NCBI RefSeq assembly: GCF_032362555.1
Contig: NC_083536.1
Coordinates: forward strand, 496,001 to 560,000
Direction: 5' to 3'
DNA from: Amyelois transitella
Lineage: Eukaryota; Arthropoda; Insecta; Lepidoptera; Pyralidae
DNA: 64,000 nucleotides
In this document: positions 41,548-52,943 of the stretch, one piece after another
Numbering within the stretch: position 1 is the first letter of the stretch
Layout of the letters: every line of letters starts with the position of its first letter
Translations under genes and position numbers: made by a program
The notes under the pieces: generated by a model
What the model was told of the DNA's origin: nothing
The model's input: only the letters and a program-made list of their open reading frames with translations
Database searches by the model: none

Positions 41548-44223
41548 CTTGTTTGTTTGTTTGTTTGTATGTAAACTCTTTATTGCACATAAAAATAAAT
41601 ATAACAAAATCAGAACAGTCATTGAATATAAAAGAATATGTACAATGGCGGACTTATCCCAATCGGGATTTCTTCCAGTCAACCAAAATAAAAGAAAAAT
41701 CAAAGTCAAAGAGGCAGCGCAGATTAAAAGCATTGAGGATGCGTTACAATAATCAATTAATTACAAACTAATTAATGATAAACATACATAAATAAAATAT
41801 ATATCAACTTACATAAATATAAGCACACTCAAATGTTAGATGCATCAGAATACAGTCTTTTGATTAGTGTTTTAAAAGAACAAGGTTAAGGGCAGATCTC
41901 TTATCTTGGGGAAGATCATTCCAAAGCTGAGCAGAACGTACACTAAAAGATAAACCATAAGTTCGAGAGGAATAAGGAGGAATAAGTAATTTGGGATCGT
42001 TATGAGACCGCAAACGACTATCCGTCTCACGGAACGAGAAATTATCATGAAGATAGTCGGGGAAAGAAGGATTAAAAAGGACATTAAACAAGAGAGATAG
42101 TGTGTGAACATTACGTCTAAGGCGAATTGGGAGCCAATTCAATTGGCGACGAAACTCTGAAACATGATCGAACTTGCGAAGACCGAAAACAAAGCGAATG
42201 CCCTGGTTTTGTAAACGCTCTAACTTGTCAAGCAATTCCTCAGTAATGTTCAAGCAAGCAACATCGGAATAATCTAGAAGAGGAAAGAGAAGCGACTGAA
42301 CAAGCACAACTTTAGTGACGACGGGTAAAAATTTTTGCATTCGGCGAAGTGAGTGTAACGACACATACATCTTACGGCTGATTTCATTGATATAGGGGAT
42401 CCACGAGAGAGTCTGGTCAATGATGATACCCAGATTAGTCACTTTGGGAGATAAAGGAATAATATTGTTATTCAGAACTAAGCTAGGAACCATCACATTT
42501 TCCAATTTCGAAATATAATGCGGACTACCAATAACAATGGCCTGTGACTTGGCAGCATTAACTAAAAGACCAAAACGGCTTGACCAATCTGCAATCCTCT
42601 CCAAATCCGAATTAATGGTACTAAAAGCATCATTAATATCATCCAAACTAGCAGACGCATAGATCTGTAAGTCATCGGCATAAAGATGAAAATTAGAGGA
42701 AAGAGACGCAGTAATACCATCAACGAATATTGAGAACAGAACCGGAGAAAGAATGCCACCCTGCGGAACACCAGCTACTAGATCACACCAATCTGAGAAG
42801 CAATCATTCAATTTTATACGTTGTTTACGACCAGTAAGGTAAGATGAAAACCAACAGAGGGCATTTGAGGAAAAATTTAAAGTACGTAAAATTTCGACCA
42901 AAATATCGAAATCGACAGTAGTAAAAGCACTCGTGAAATCAAGAAGAACAAGTACGGTAAGCTTTTTATTTTCAATATTAAAACGGATGTCATCCGTAAT
43001 TTTTACAAGAGCTGTCGTAGTACTATGGCCACATTTAAAACCTGATTGAAAAGAACTTAAAATATTATAGCGAGATAAGTGAGCACTTAATTGTTGATGG
43101 ACATGATATTCCAAGATTTTTGACAACACAGACAGAATTGAAATAGGACGCAAATGAGAAGGACATGAAGGCGAATTTCTTTTAGGAAGAGGAATTATGT
43201 GAGCGAGTTTCCAATTAGTGGGAAAGATGCCCGACGATATGGAACAGTTTAAGATGTTTACAATATAAGGGGCAATCAATTCCGCTATCGGTTTAATCAT
43301 ATCAAGGGATATAGCGTCATCACCTACTGCCCTTGAATTAATGGACTTAATTAATTTTACTGCATCGTCAGTGGTAATCTCATTTATACAGAAAGAGGGG
43401 AAATCACAAGAAAGTTGAACAGCCAGACTAGCAAGCGTTGCCTGTTTCGTAAATGACGAACAATTCTTAGAAGAAGAACAAAAGTGCCTATTTAATTCAT
43501 TTACGTCCATATCAAAACTCTCCTCAGGCCCTTGCTTTCCAAAACCCAAACCCTTCAAAAACTTCCACAATTTACCAGGGGGACAGTTTTCCACATTAGA
43601 ATTAATATATTTGCGCTTAGCATCCCTACATTTTTTATTGCAAACGTTACGAAGAGAAACATAAGCAGAATGGTTCTCAGCAGATGGGCACTGACGTAAT
43701 TTTAGTTTAGCTTTATCTCTTCTGGCCATGCACTTCCTGATTTCGGGTGTGAGCCAAGGAGCAGGGTTATGGTTAATGCGAACAGGATGAAGAGGAGCAT
43801 GTTTATCGAAAAGTGATAATAAGATTTCGTTGAATTTAGAGACCTTTGAATCTACGTCTGGAGCCATTAAAACAGTGCTCCAGTCCGCATTATTAAAATC
43901 AGTTAAAAATAACTGTTCATTAATTGCCGTGAAATCACGACGGAAAATAACTTTGTGTCTACGCTTAGGAGAACGCAACTTAAAAGACGCATAAAAAAGG
44001 TCATGACCAGAAAAACACACTGCATTAAATTGGCCGTGAACTGACACAAGATCCGGGGAAGAAGTGATAATAAGATCAAGAAAAGATGGCGGACCATTAT
44101 GTGGAAAATGTGTAGCGCTAAGAGGAAAGCAGTGTAAATTTAAAGAATGAAGAAGAGAAAGAAGAGATCTTGATCTTGAATCATTTTTAATAAGACAAGT
44201 ATTAAAATCCCCCATTATAATAA
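41548..44223 (-). mobile_element. LINE-D' (CR1/Jockey-type), 3' two thirds
   Basis: Minus strand, with a (caaac)n-type tail at 41548-41570 against RTE, a 3' UTR (41571-41863) homologous to 11388-11680, and coding sequence up to 44223. The 5' part is at 57007-57573, beyond Gypsy-E. Confidence 0.88.
41864..44223 (-). pseudogene. LINE-D' endonuclease C-terminus and reverse transcriptase
   Basis: A long frame (about 785 codons from LINE-D' itself): IIMGDFNTCLIKNDSRSRSL, linker APWLTPEIRKCMARRDKAKL, RT LRPISILSVLSKILEYHVHQ, FQSGFKCGHSTTTALVKITD, motif A LLDFTSAFTTVDFDIL, GVPQGGILSPVLFSIFVDGI, LYADDLQIYAS and C-terminus LWNDLPQDKRSALNL. In motif A the second conserved Asp (AFD) is Thr; the catalytic first Asp is kept. 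The end LVLLKH differs from the SSFKSLIKRLYSD ending of the sibling at 24414, pointing to a frameshift near 41875. The first residues of this open frame (MFYYVYH) come from the Gypsy-E LTR. Confidence 0.88.
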
Positions 44224-44301
44224 TGTGATATACGTAGTAAAACAACGGCGGTTGGAACGAGACTATTTATTATTAAGTTACCCTCACCTTAATACATTAC
44301 A
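44224..44301 (-). repeat. 3' LTR of Gypsy-E
   Basis: 78 bp, TG...CA, identical to 56929-57006. The length is close to the 77-bp LTR reported for silkworm mag. Confidence 0.9.
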
Positions 44302-44665
44302 TTTTTCCCCTCCTTTGAAATTACATAATTTATATATAAAAAATAAACTTATTGTTTCGTTCTAACTTAATAATTACCATAAGAAAGAAAAAAAATAACT
44401 TTATCCATTCATACTTAAATATATGAACACAGAAAAAAAAATGATTTTCACTAATAGTCTCCTATCTACTATAAGATTGCAAACATGTATACACAAAATA
44501 TTCCTTCTTGTCCTAGCGAAATTCTACAATTCTATTATGATATAATAAAATTAATTTTAACTTCATACAAAGAAAAACATAAAAGATATCTTGTCCTAGC
44601 GAAATTAATACAACTATAAAATAGTAAACAATTTAGTTTAAATACAAACATACTCTTCCTATTCT
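44302..44665 (-). other. Gypsy-E 3' non-coding region
   Basis: AT-rich, no ORF. Contains a diverged repeat of cttgtcctagcgaaatt at 44509 and 44591, and the polypurine tract at 44302-44317. Confidence 0.6.
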
Positions 44666-47398
44666 TTACTTTTTACTTTTATTTCCCCGTGGCTCCTTGT
44701 TTACCCAAGAGTCAGCGTGAATTTCAGATTCTGTTGAGACCTGCTCTGGTGGAGCCCTAATGTTATCGTCATTGTCAATGGGTATGTTCGAAGCCCATTC
44801 CCAATGATCCTCGTTGAGGGGAGAAGATTGGTGGGAATCTGAACTGTTATGAGGTCTTTCAGTCTCGAGTTCGGGAGTTGGAAATATAATAGATTTTCTC
44901 CCGGTCATTACTTGATCAATATGCTTACGCTGCTCACCTTTATCTGTCTGTACTTTATAGGTAACGGCCCCCGTACGTTCAGTCACCAGACCCTCCTTCC
45001 ATTTCGGGCCATTCTTAGAGAAATTTTGTATATAAACTTGGTCACCTGGTTGTACATCACGCAAAGAACAACGCTTTGAATGTCTGACCTGAGTGTCTTG
45101 GGCAGCTTCCACCACATCCCGAGTGTTGGCACGAAGCAAATCTAATCGCATCCGTAAACGCCGTCCCAACATGGCTACTGCCGGCTCCTTCTGGGTACTC
45201 GCATGTGCGCTATTTCTATATAGTAATAAGAAATTATTTAATGATCTTTCCATACTCTCCCCTGTCAACTGTGCCTTTTTAAGTGTTTTCTTCACCGTTT
45301 TTACGGCATTTTCCGCTGCGCCGTTGCTCGAGGGATGATAAGGTGCGATCAAAATATGTCTTACCCCATTGCACTTTAGAAATTTCTCAAACTCTAAAGA
45401 CCTAAATGGCGGACCTCCATCACTTACTAGTTGCTTAGGCAAGCCAAAACGACTGAAAGTTTCTCGTAATTTATTAATAACCAAATGGGCTGAATTGCCA
45501 CTCGACATTTGAAAAAATTCCAGCCACTTCGAGTGGGCGTCAATAATTAAAAATAAATATTTGCCACCAAGCTGCAAAAAATCTATGTGTAACGTTACCC
45601 AAGGTTCGGTCGGCCACGAATATGGTACAGGCGCGGAGTGCGGCGGCGAGTCGCGCTGCTCGCACACGCGGCACAGCTGCGCGCGCGCTCCTCTATGTCG
45701 GCGTCCAGGCGCGGCCACCACACGTAATTGCGAGCTACCTGTTTCATGCGCACCACTCCCATGTGACCTGTATGAATTTCCTCCAGCACTTGAGACCGAA
45801 GCGAGGACGGTATGACCACCCTGTAACCCCATAATACACAGCCATGTTCTATATATAAATTCTCGCGACGATAAAAATATGGTTTTTCTTGCTCCTCCGT
45901 AATCTCCATAGGCCACCCACTCATTATGTAGCCATAAATTTTACAAAGAATTTTGTCTCGCCTTAGTTCATGAGCTACATCTTTATAGCATAGTGGGAAA
46001 CTGTCTTCTACAAAATGTAGAAACGAAGCTTCTCCAATATTCGGTTCCGCCTTACCTTTTAATAGCGGTAGTCTTGATAACCCGTCTGCGTTGCCGTTTT
46101 TGTGCGTAGAAACATATTCGATATCAAAATCGTACGCCGCCAGCCGCACTGCATAACGCTGTAAACGGCTAGCCGCCGTTTGCGGAATACCCTTTTTAGG
46201 ACCGAATATGTAACTAAGGGCTTTATGATCACTTCGTAAAGTGAATTTGCGACCGAATAAGTACTGGTGATGACGTGTGACGCCGTACACGATCGCGAGC
46301 GCCTCCTTGTCGATCTGGCTGTAGCCGCGCTCGCCCTGGCTGAGCGTGCGCGAGGCGCAGCACACCAGCCGCTCGCCGCCGCCCGGGTGCCGCTGCGACA
46401 GGACCGCGCCCAGCCCGTACGCGCTGCTGTCCACCGCCAGTACTAATGGTAGCGCACTGTCATAATGAGCTAGCACGGGATCACTCATTAATTTCATTTT
46501 AATTTTATTGAATGCATCACTACAGGCGTCTGACCACACCCATTTTGTGCCCGTTTTTAAAAGTGTATATCATGGCTGTAAAATACTACTTATGTTTGGT
46601 ATAAACCGAGCATAATAGTTAATGAAACCCAAAGCAGCTCTCAACTGTGCAACATTTTCAGGTGCAGGCATGTCCCTAATAGCGTCCACTTTACTGCTAT
46701 CAGTATGTAACCCATGTTTGTTAATTCTATATCCTAAATAACATACTTCTTTTTGAAAAAAATCACATTTCTCAAATTTTACAGTTAACCCTGCTTCTTT
46801 CAAACGTGACAAGACTGCCCTTAGGTTTTGTAAATGCTCACTTTTATTTTTACCAGTGACGCAAATATCATCAATAAAACAGCAACAATTAAGGCCAACT
46901 AGCGTCTCTTCAATTAATTTTTGAAAGATTTCAGGTAAGCATTTCAAACCGAAGGGCGCCCTTCGATAAACAAACGTTCCAACATGTGTTGTTATAGCAA
47001 TAAGTGGTTGTGAATCGTCAGATAATAAAAGTTGTAAATAAGCAGTTTTTAAATCTAATTTACTATATACTTCTCCCCCGCTTAACGCTGCAAACAATTG
47101 TTCAATACGTGGTAAGGGGTAATGAACATCTTTTAATAATTTATTGACTGTTATTTTATAGTCGCCGCACAGCCGTATTGACCCATCTGGTTTGATCACG
47201 GGTACAATCGGCGTGCCATAGTCCGAGCGATCTACCTTGTAAATAACTTGCTCACTTTGTAAACGTTCTAACTCACGCTCGACCGGAGTTCGCAGCGCTA
47301 AGGGAAGTGGTCGGGCTTTATAAAATATAGGCGTATTATCTTTTACGTGCAATTTAATTTTATGTTTAAATGTGCCTAATTTCTCCGAAAATACCTCG
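44666..47398 (-). pseudogene. Gypsy-E pol (RT, RNase H, integrase) with nonsense and frameshift
   Basis: RT (47398-46570): FYKARPLPLALRTPVERELE, YSKLDLKTAYLQLLLSDD and catalytic FIDDICVT. A TGA at 46570-46572 interrupts LQP-YTLL. The same frame then runs through RNase H (LAVDSSAYGLGAVLSQ, LRSDHKALSYIFG) to the integrase finger (HTGHMGVVRMKQVA, SCAAC). A frameshift between about 45640 and 45690 moves to the frame ending at 44666: LHIDFLQLGGKYLFL, QLVSDGGPPFRSLEFEKFL and SSNGAAENAVKTVK for D,D,E. The extreme N-terminal pol/protease side is cut at 47398 by Gypsy-F. Layout matches Gypsy-C closely, but the two are distinct families. Confidence 0.9.
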
Positions 47399-47699
47399 TG
47401 ATAGAAAGGGTAGTTGTAAATAAATGTTGGCACAGTTTCCTCTTTATTTGTAATTTATTTATTCACTGTAATATTCCGTACACACAGAAAACTTATGATC
47501 AACTGCCCTCACGAGCACGTGTTCGCCCTTTTAAATACTCCCCACCACTGATTTGGAGGGTGGGGCGTTGTCATAAACAAATAACGGAAGTAGCACGTGC
47601 GCGTGAGTCTAAACAATCAATAAAACAACTTTTAATAATAGTTATGGTTCCTAATCATATACTTAGTTAAATAGAAATTATTAAAAATAAATGCTAACA
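47399..47699 (-). repeat. 3' LTR of Gypsy-F
   Basis: 301 bp; differs from 52944-53244 at two sites (tttaaata/tttatata and caccac/caacac). Confidence 0.93.
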
Positions 47700-48268
47700 G
47701 TCGGCCTTTCCTGATTATTTTCCCGTCCCGGGAAAAATGTATGTTAAAATTAACAGATAGGTACAAATAGTCTTAATTCTTATAAATTACATGCACTTAA
47801 TATCAATTTAATATATTTGCAAACAACAATAAGTAAATAATATAAATATTGATTACTCAAGAGTATTGTTGTGGCCCCTTCAGTCCACAGCCAATATCTA
47901 ACATATATTGTTGTGGCCCCTTCAGTCCACAGCCAATATCTAACATATATTGTTGTGGCCCCTTCAGTCCACAGCCAATATTTACAACGTATAAATTAAT
48001 ATATTGTCATGGCCCCTTTAAGTCCATGGCCAATAGTTATTGAAAATATTAAATTTTAGTTGCTTTCTTAATTTTGTGTAACAATATGAACATTTTGAAT
48101 ATTTAATTATCTAATATCAGAAACTGTCATTTTGTACAATAATTTTGTAGTAATTAAAAGTAATGACTATAATAACACTATACTACAATAACACTATACT
48201 TATGCAAAATATAATTCAAAAAATTATAAATTAATCACTAATCAGCTCAATTAAAAGTGCAATTCTTG
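47700..48268 (-). other. Gypsy-F 3' untranslated region
   Basis: Non-coding. Contains a purine run beside the LTR (aggaaaggccgac on the minus strand) and the hairpin minisatellite described separately. Confidence 0.7.
47864..48040. repeat. 42-bp hairpin minisatellite in Gypsy-F 3' UTR
   Basis: Three near-perfect 42-bp units start at 47864, 47906 and 47948, and a diverged fourth lies at about 48000-48035. Each unit has the dyad attg...tgtgg-cccc-ttcag-tccaca...caat. The fourth unit changes both arms of the inner stem (catgg with ccatg), so pairing is preserved. It can fold as RNA on either strand. Confidence 0.85.
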
Positions 48269-51200
48269 TCACTCACTTTCATTGGTATCAGATATATCGG
48301 ATTCCGTATCATCTCTGCTGAAAACCATCCAAGGGTGAATTTTGTCCACCGAAAATATTCCTGTAAATTTCCTATTCCCTTTGCGTGACAATGGAGTGTC
48401 TTCTATAACGTAACGATCATTATCTAAGACTTTAACTATACGATATGGCCCTCTTAATTTTGGCACTAATTTTCTACTATTGCCGGAAGCAGGTATATCC
48501 CGTTCTATCCTAACTAGATCTCCCGATTTATATACTACAGTCTTTCTGCGTTTATCAAATCTTGCCTTTTGCATCTCTTGATTATATTTAATATGTTCAA
48601 CCATTTCGTTTCTAGTTTTGTCTAAACATGCATTAGTATCAGTTACATTATCACCTACGTTAAGTCGTAGCAAAGCATCTGAAGTGCCAATTAGATTTAA
48701 GCCAAATAAAGCCTGTGCTGGAGTTTTACCTGTTCCTTTACTAACTGTATTATTAAGACCCCACTGTATCTCCGACAAGTACTTATCCCAGGAGTTCTCA
48801 GGTTTGTTATAAGTCGAGGCCGTTAATGCCGCTAACAGTGTTCGATTAAATCTTTCTACTTGGCCGTTAGCACGTGGAGTAGCAACTGCGTTTATAATAT
48901 GTTTAACACCTAATGAATCCAAATATTTACGAAAAGCTTTTGCGGTAAACGACGTACCTCTATCTGAAACTATTCGGTTGGGGACACTAAACGTATGGAA
49001 AAAATTTTGTAATGCACTAATAGAATGGCACGTTTTAGTACTTTTTACTGGGACTAGTATTGTAAATTTTGTAAAAGCATCTACTATCAATAAAATATAC
49101 ATATTTTTCTTTTTACTGCGTACAAACGGTCCCAAGTGATCGATGTGCAAGGTATGGAATGGGCGATCTACTTTCTCGATAGGATGTAACTGGCCAGCCT
49201 TTTTACCCGAAGGCACTTTCGCATATGCACATTCCAAACAAGACTGTACGTATTTTTTTATAAAACGCCTCATTTTCGCGAACCAATAATTACTTTTAAT
49301 TTTATCGTAAGTCTTGTCAAAGCCAAAGTGACCGATATCGTCGTGGCAAGCTTTCATGACCTGCCATCTCACACCTTTTGGAACAACCCATCGATCACCT
49401 TCGTCCGTTTTTCTATATAATAACCCCTTTTCCACCACAAAGTTGCGCTTTACTTCGACAATGTTATCATTGGCGTCGTCATTTAAAATATTAACAATAC
49501 GTTGTAGTTCTGAATCATTTTGCTGAACAGTAGAAATCCAATCTGTATCAATATGCCCCACGTAAATCTCATGTGCCGTAATTGGATTACGACTGAGAGC
49601 ATCCACGTGGGCCATATTGATTCCCGGTTTATATATTATACTAAAATCAAATTCTTGTATGATATTCCACCACCTAGCAACTCGAGATATAATATCTCTT
49701 TTTTCGAACGTGGCTCTAAGGGAATTACAATCTGTAACTATGGTGAAATGAATTCCTATTAAGTAGACCCTAAATCGTTTTAATGATGATACTACTGCTA
49801 AAGTTTCCAAATCATATGATGTAAATTTGGCCTCTTCTGGAGAGGTTTGCCTACTGTAATAAGCAACCTGCCACCTGGCATTTTTCTTAAGTAAACTAGT
49901 CAAAGGTTTAGCAATGCTTGAAAAATTTTTAATGAACTTTCTAAAAAAGCTAGCCAATCCTAGAAATTGTCTAGTCTTATGTTGGTCTACAGGCGTCGGA
50001 AATTGAGCGACACAATCAATTTTCTTTTTACCCGGTTTTATTCCTATTTCACTTATCTCAAATCCCAGATAATCAATAGACTGTTTCAAGAAATTACACT
50101 TTGATAAATTTAGAGTTATGCCAGTTTCTCGAAAGAGTTCCAAAATTTTACGTAAAATTTGTAATCCTTCTTTAATAGATTTTGATGGTATGATGACATC
50201 ATCCATATATGCAAAAGCTTCTTTAAATCTAGCATTACCTAAAATACCATTTATGGTTTTTTGAAATGTAGATGGTGCATTTACGAGGCCAAATGGCATT
50301 CGCTTAAATTCGTAATGACCATCCGGGGTCACAAAAGCGGTTAAATGCCTAGAGGACTCTGACATAGGGATTTGGTAGTAACCTGAAGCTAAATCTAAAG
50401 TACAGTAATATTTGTGGCCTGCGAGATTGTCTAACTGGTCGTCGATACGAGCAAGGGGATAATGTTCTTTAATAGTTTTCTTGTTTAAGGCCCTAAAATC
50501 AACACACAGTCTAAAATCGCCAGTTTTTTTTCGCACAAGGATTATTGGAGATGCATAGTCGGAAGAAGATTCTTGGATAATATCTGAATCTTCCAACTCC
50601 TTTATCATATTACGAACAACTTCTCTTTCCGAGAATGCTAACCGGTATGGTCTGTATACTACAGGGTTATAATCATTTAATTTAATACTCATCTCAGATC
50701 CAGCAATACATCCTAATTCTTTAACCGAAAAAGCAAAACAATCTCTATAATTATTAAGTAGGTCAATCAATTCCTTTTTGTAACCAGTTTCAATATCATT
50801 TTGTATGTTAACCATATTAGATTCGATATAAGAAATAATTTTATCGCTTGGGCATTTTTCAATTTTATTGACGTCTAATACAGGTGTCGATCTTAAGGGA
50901 AGAGCTCTTATTAATAAAGTACCCATATCCAAGTTAAATTTTCGCGAAACGAGGCCTTTCATAATTATTTTTCCTCGACCCTCCGTTAACTTTATTACAC
51001 ATTGCATTATTTCGTATGATTTTTCATTATCTAAACTAAGACTAGGTTCAATAAATAAATCACCGGTATAATTTGGAAAAGAATAAACTTCTACTTCTGT
51101 ATACCCGTCGATCATAACATTATTTGTTATTAACAATTCAATGGAGCTTGCAAATTTAGTTGTTAGTTTTAAACTGTCATGAGTCTTATAAACTACTACA

Positions 51201-52597
51201 TGATCTAGTTCTGTGAACGTTTGACCAATAAGAATGGGGACCTTTAATAAATAATCAGGTACAATAAGAGCTTCCACTTGTGCCTCAACGGTATCCACTT
51301 TTATTTTAAGGTTACATTTGCCTATACAACTAACAATACTCTCTCCAAAACCTCTAAGTACAGGTAATTCTGAAACTGACCAGGTATCTAATAATTTGCG
51401 GGCAACTGATTCCTGCAACATAGTGCATTGGCTACCAAAATCGATAAAGCAATTAAATCTTTGTCCATTAACAACTGCTACTTTGAAGTATTTTGTATCG
51501 TTAGCTAGTTCTTTTGATATTTGCATGACCGTCTTAATTTCAGATTTATTTTGACAATCTGTTGATAAATGTCCTACCCTATGACATGAATCACACCGTT
51601 TAATTGGCTGTTTACACTTGTAAAAATTGTGACCGTCTTGCCCGCAATTATAACACTTAACAACTCTAGTATCAGAACCTCTTTGTATTGGAGTAGGTTT
51701 TGAACGTCTGTCAGAGGTGCTTGGCTGTAAAAACTGATTCGGCTTATCTATTTTCCTGAACATTTTGACATTTCTAAGATATACTAACAATTTGTCTGAT
51801 TCAGTAAATTGTGCAGCTTCAGCACTAGTTCTAACGGATCTGTCCTCTATTCCAAATAAAATACAATCAATCGCATTCTTTCCAGTGATATTACAGCGAT
51901 TTAATAAAATAACTTTAGCATAAAAGTACTCCTCTAAGGAGTCGCCAAATCGAGCTTTACAGGCAAGCATCTCTGTTAACAAATGACCATAATTCTCTTC
52001 ACTGGGGAACGCTGTACGCAGTTTATCCTGCCATTCGTTCCAAGAAAATAACAAGCTGGATAGCCCCTGGTACCACTTTTGAGCTAATCCGACTAGTTTC
52101 GGAAGAGCGTAATGAATTGTTTGCCTCTCAGTCCAATGATAGATCTGAGCACATTCGTTTACTTTAGCTATCCACATCTCAATTGTCTGATTACGTTTAG
52201 AAGGGTCGAATTCAGGGACCACATTCAAAACAGGAAATCTTTCTCTATCGTCATCCCTTTTCAGAGTATGTATAAGCTCTTTAAAAGCGGTAACAATAGC
52301 ATCCGAACTTGCATTTACATTAGTTTGAGAAGGTGGAGTACTCACATATGTATCAATATCTGGTTCCCTGGCTGCCGGTGCAACAACCGCATGTGGTGGC
52401 GGGGAATCAGAACGGCGCTGCGCAGACTCGTTTCTGCGGCGACGTCGTCGTGCTGAGCTCGAGCGATGGCTTCGTTTTTGACGCTTGGAGTGGCAGCGTC
52501 GCTCACCTTGCTGCTGGTCTGCAGTATCTGAACCACTCTCAGAGTCTTGGTCCCTTCTGCGTGGTTGTTTATCTCTTCCCATGTTCAGCTGAAACAT
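48269..52597 (-). CDS. Gypsy-F gag-pol, open but lacking part of RNase H
   Basis: The frame is open from 52732, but the first ~45 codons read through a poly-A/T leader. The likely start is MFQLNMGRDKQ at 52597 or MGRD at 52582 (about 1440 residues). Gag: RS-rich N-terminus, capsid (LVGLAQKWYQGLSSLLFSWN), knuckles CYNCGQDGHNFYKC and CDSCHRVGHLSTDC. Protease: CFIDFGSQCTML, with DFG rather than DTG/DSG. RT: YYCTLDLASGYYQIPM and FAYMDDVIIP. RNase H: LLKKNARW jumps directly to QVAYYSRQTSPEEAKFTSYD, so the stretch with the first catalytic Asp (usually xTDAS) is missing in frame. Integrase: CHDDIGHFGF, CLECAYAK, LHIDHLGPFV, RIVSDRGTSFTA and ANGQVERFNRTL keep H-H-C-C and D,D,E. Probably unable to finish reverse transcription alone. 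Confidence 0.92.
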   Translation of the reverse strand: MFQLNMGRDKQPRRRDQDSESGSDTADQQQGERRCHSKRQKRSHRSSSARRRRRRNESAQRRSDSPPPHAVVAPAAREPDIDTYVSTPPSQTNVNASSDAIVTAFKELIHTLKRDDDRERFPVLNVVPEFDPSKRNQTIEMWIAKVNECAQIYHWTERQTIHYALPKLVGLAQKWYQGLSSLLFSWNEWQDKLRTAFPSEENYGHLLTEMLACKARFGDSLEEYFYAKVILLNRCNITGKNAIDCILFGIEDRSVRTSAEAAQFTESDKLLVYLRNVKMFRKIDKPNQFLQPSTSDRRSKPTPIQRGSDTRVVKCYNCGQDGHNFYKCKQPIKRCDSCHRVGHLSTDCQNKSEIKTVMQISKELANDTKYFKVAVVNGQRFNCFIDFGSQCTMLQESVARKLLDTWSVSELPVLRGFGESIVSCIGKCNLKIKVDTVEAQVEALIVPDYLLKVPILIGQTFTELDHVVVYKTHDSLKLTTKFASSIELLITNNVMIDGYTEVEVYSFPNYTGDLFIEPSLSLDNEKSYEIMQCVIKLTEGRGKIIMKGLVSRKFNLDMGTLLIRALPLRSTPVLDVNKIEKCPSDKIISYIESNMVNIQNDIETGYKKELIDLLNNYRDCFAFSVKELGCIAGSEMSIKLNDYNPVVYRPYRLAFSEREVVRNMIKELEDSDIIQESSSDYASPIILVRKKTGDFRLCVDFRALNKKTIKEHYPLARIDDQLDNLAGHKYYCTLDLASGYYQIPMSESSRHLTAFVTPDGHYEFKRMPFGLVNAPSTFQKTINGILGNARFKEAFAYMDDVIIPSKSIKEGLQILRKILELFRETGITLNLSKCNFLKQSIDYLGFEISEIGIKPGKKKIDCVAQFPTPVDQHKTRQFLGLASFFRKFIKNFSSIAKPLTSLLKKNARWQVAYYSRQTSPEEAKFTSYDLETLAVVSSLKRFRVYLIGIHFTIVTDCNSLRATFEKRDIISRVARWWNIIQEFDFSIIYKPGINMAHVDALSRNPITAHEIYVGHIDTDWISTVQQNDSELQRIVNILNDDANDNIVEVKRNFVVEKGLLYRKTDEGDRWVVPKGVRWQVMKACHDDIGHFGFDKTYDKIKSNYWFAKMRRFIKKYVQSCLECAYAKVPSGKKAGQLHPIEKVDRPFHTLHIDHLGPFVRSKKKNMYILLIVDAFTKFTILVPVKSTKTCHSISALQNFFHTFSVPNRIVSDRGTSFTAKAFRKYLDSLGVKHIINAVATPRANGQVERFNRTLLAALTASTYNKPENSWDKYLSEIQWGLNNTVSKGTGKTPAQALFGLNLIGTSDALLRLNVGDNVTDTNACLDKTRNEMVEHIKYNQEMQKARFDKRRKTVVYKSGDLVRIERDIPASGNSRKLVPKLRGPYRIVKVLDNDRYVIEDTPLSRKGNRKFTGIFSVDKIHPWMVFSRDDTESDISDTNESE

Positions 52598-52943
52598 TAT
52601 ATTAATCGAGACAGAGAGTGTTCGACGACTCGAGAAAAAAAAAAAAAAAAAAAAACAAAAAAAAAAAAATAATGAAGAAAATTCAAATGCACATAATATA
52701 AAAGAGACATTGATAATGTATATTAAATACAAAAGAAAGATCTTTTAAAATAAGAAACAAGGGTGTCCCTTTTAGTGCTTTGTTATTAAATGTTTAAGTA
52801 GAAGTAGGAAAAATCATGCAAAATATCATTGAAAATAAAAAATAATAAAAAAAAGCAATCGTAATTAAATTAATACATACCTATTTTGGGCGTTGAATTC
52901 TATAATCTGGGGATATTTACCAGATATGTCCCACTTTCTGAAC
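52598..52943 (-). other. Gypsy-F 5' leader with poly-A/T tract
   Basis: Non-coding. A run of A (plus strand) with one C at about 52634-52668 is the main feature. The base after the 5' LTR is followed by gttcagaaagtgggac rather than a TGG-first primer site; a tgg occurs about 20 nt further in, so the priming tRNA is unclear. Confidence 0.55.

Noticed and set aside
47864-48040. CRISPR-like repeat array
   Set aside because: The 42-bp units are directly adjacent with no unique spacers, and lie in the 3' UTR of a eukaryotic retrotransposon; it is a minisatellite.
52598-52732. Hydrophobic poly-Phe N-terminus on Gypsy-F gag-pol (possible signal peptide)
   Set aside because: It is the read-through of a poly-A/T leader; better start codons at 52597 and 52582 precede a normal basic gag N-terminus.
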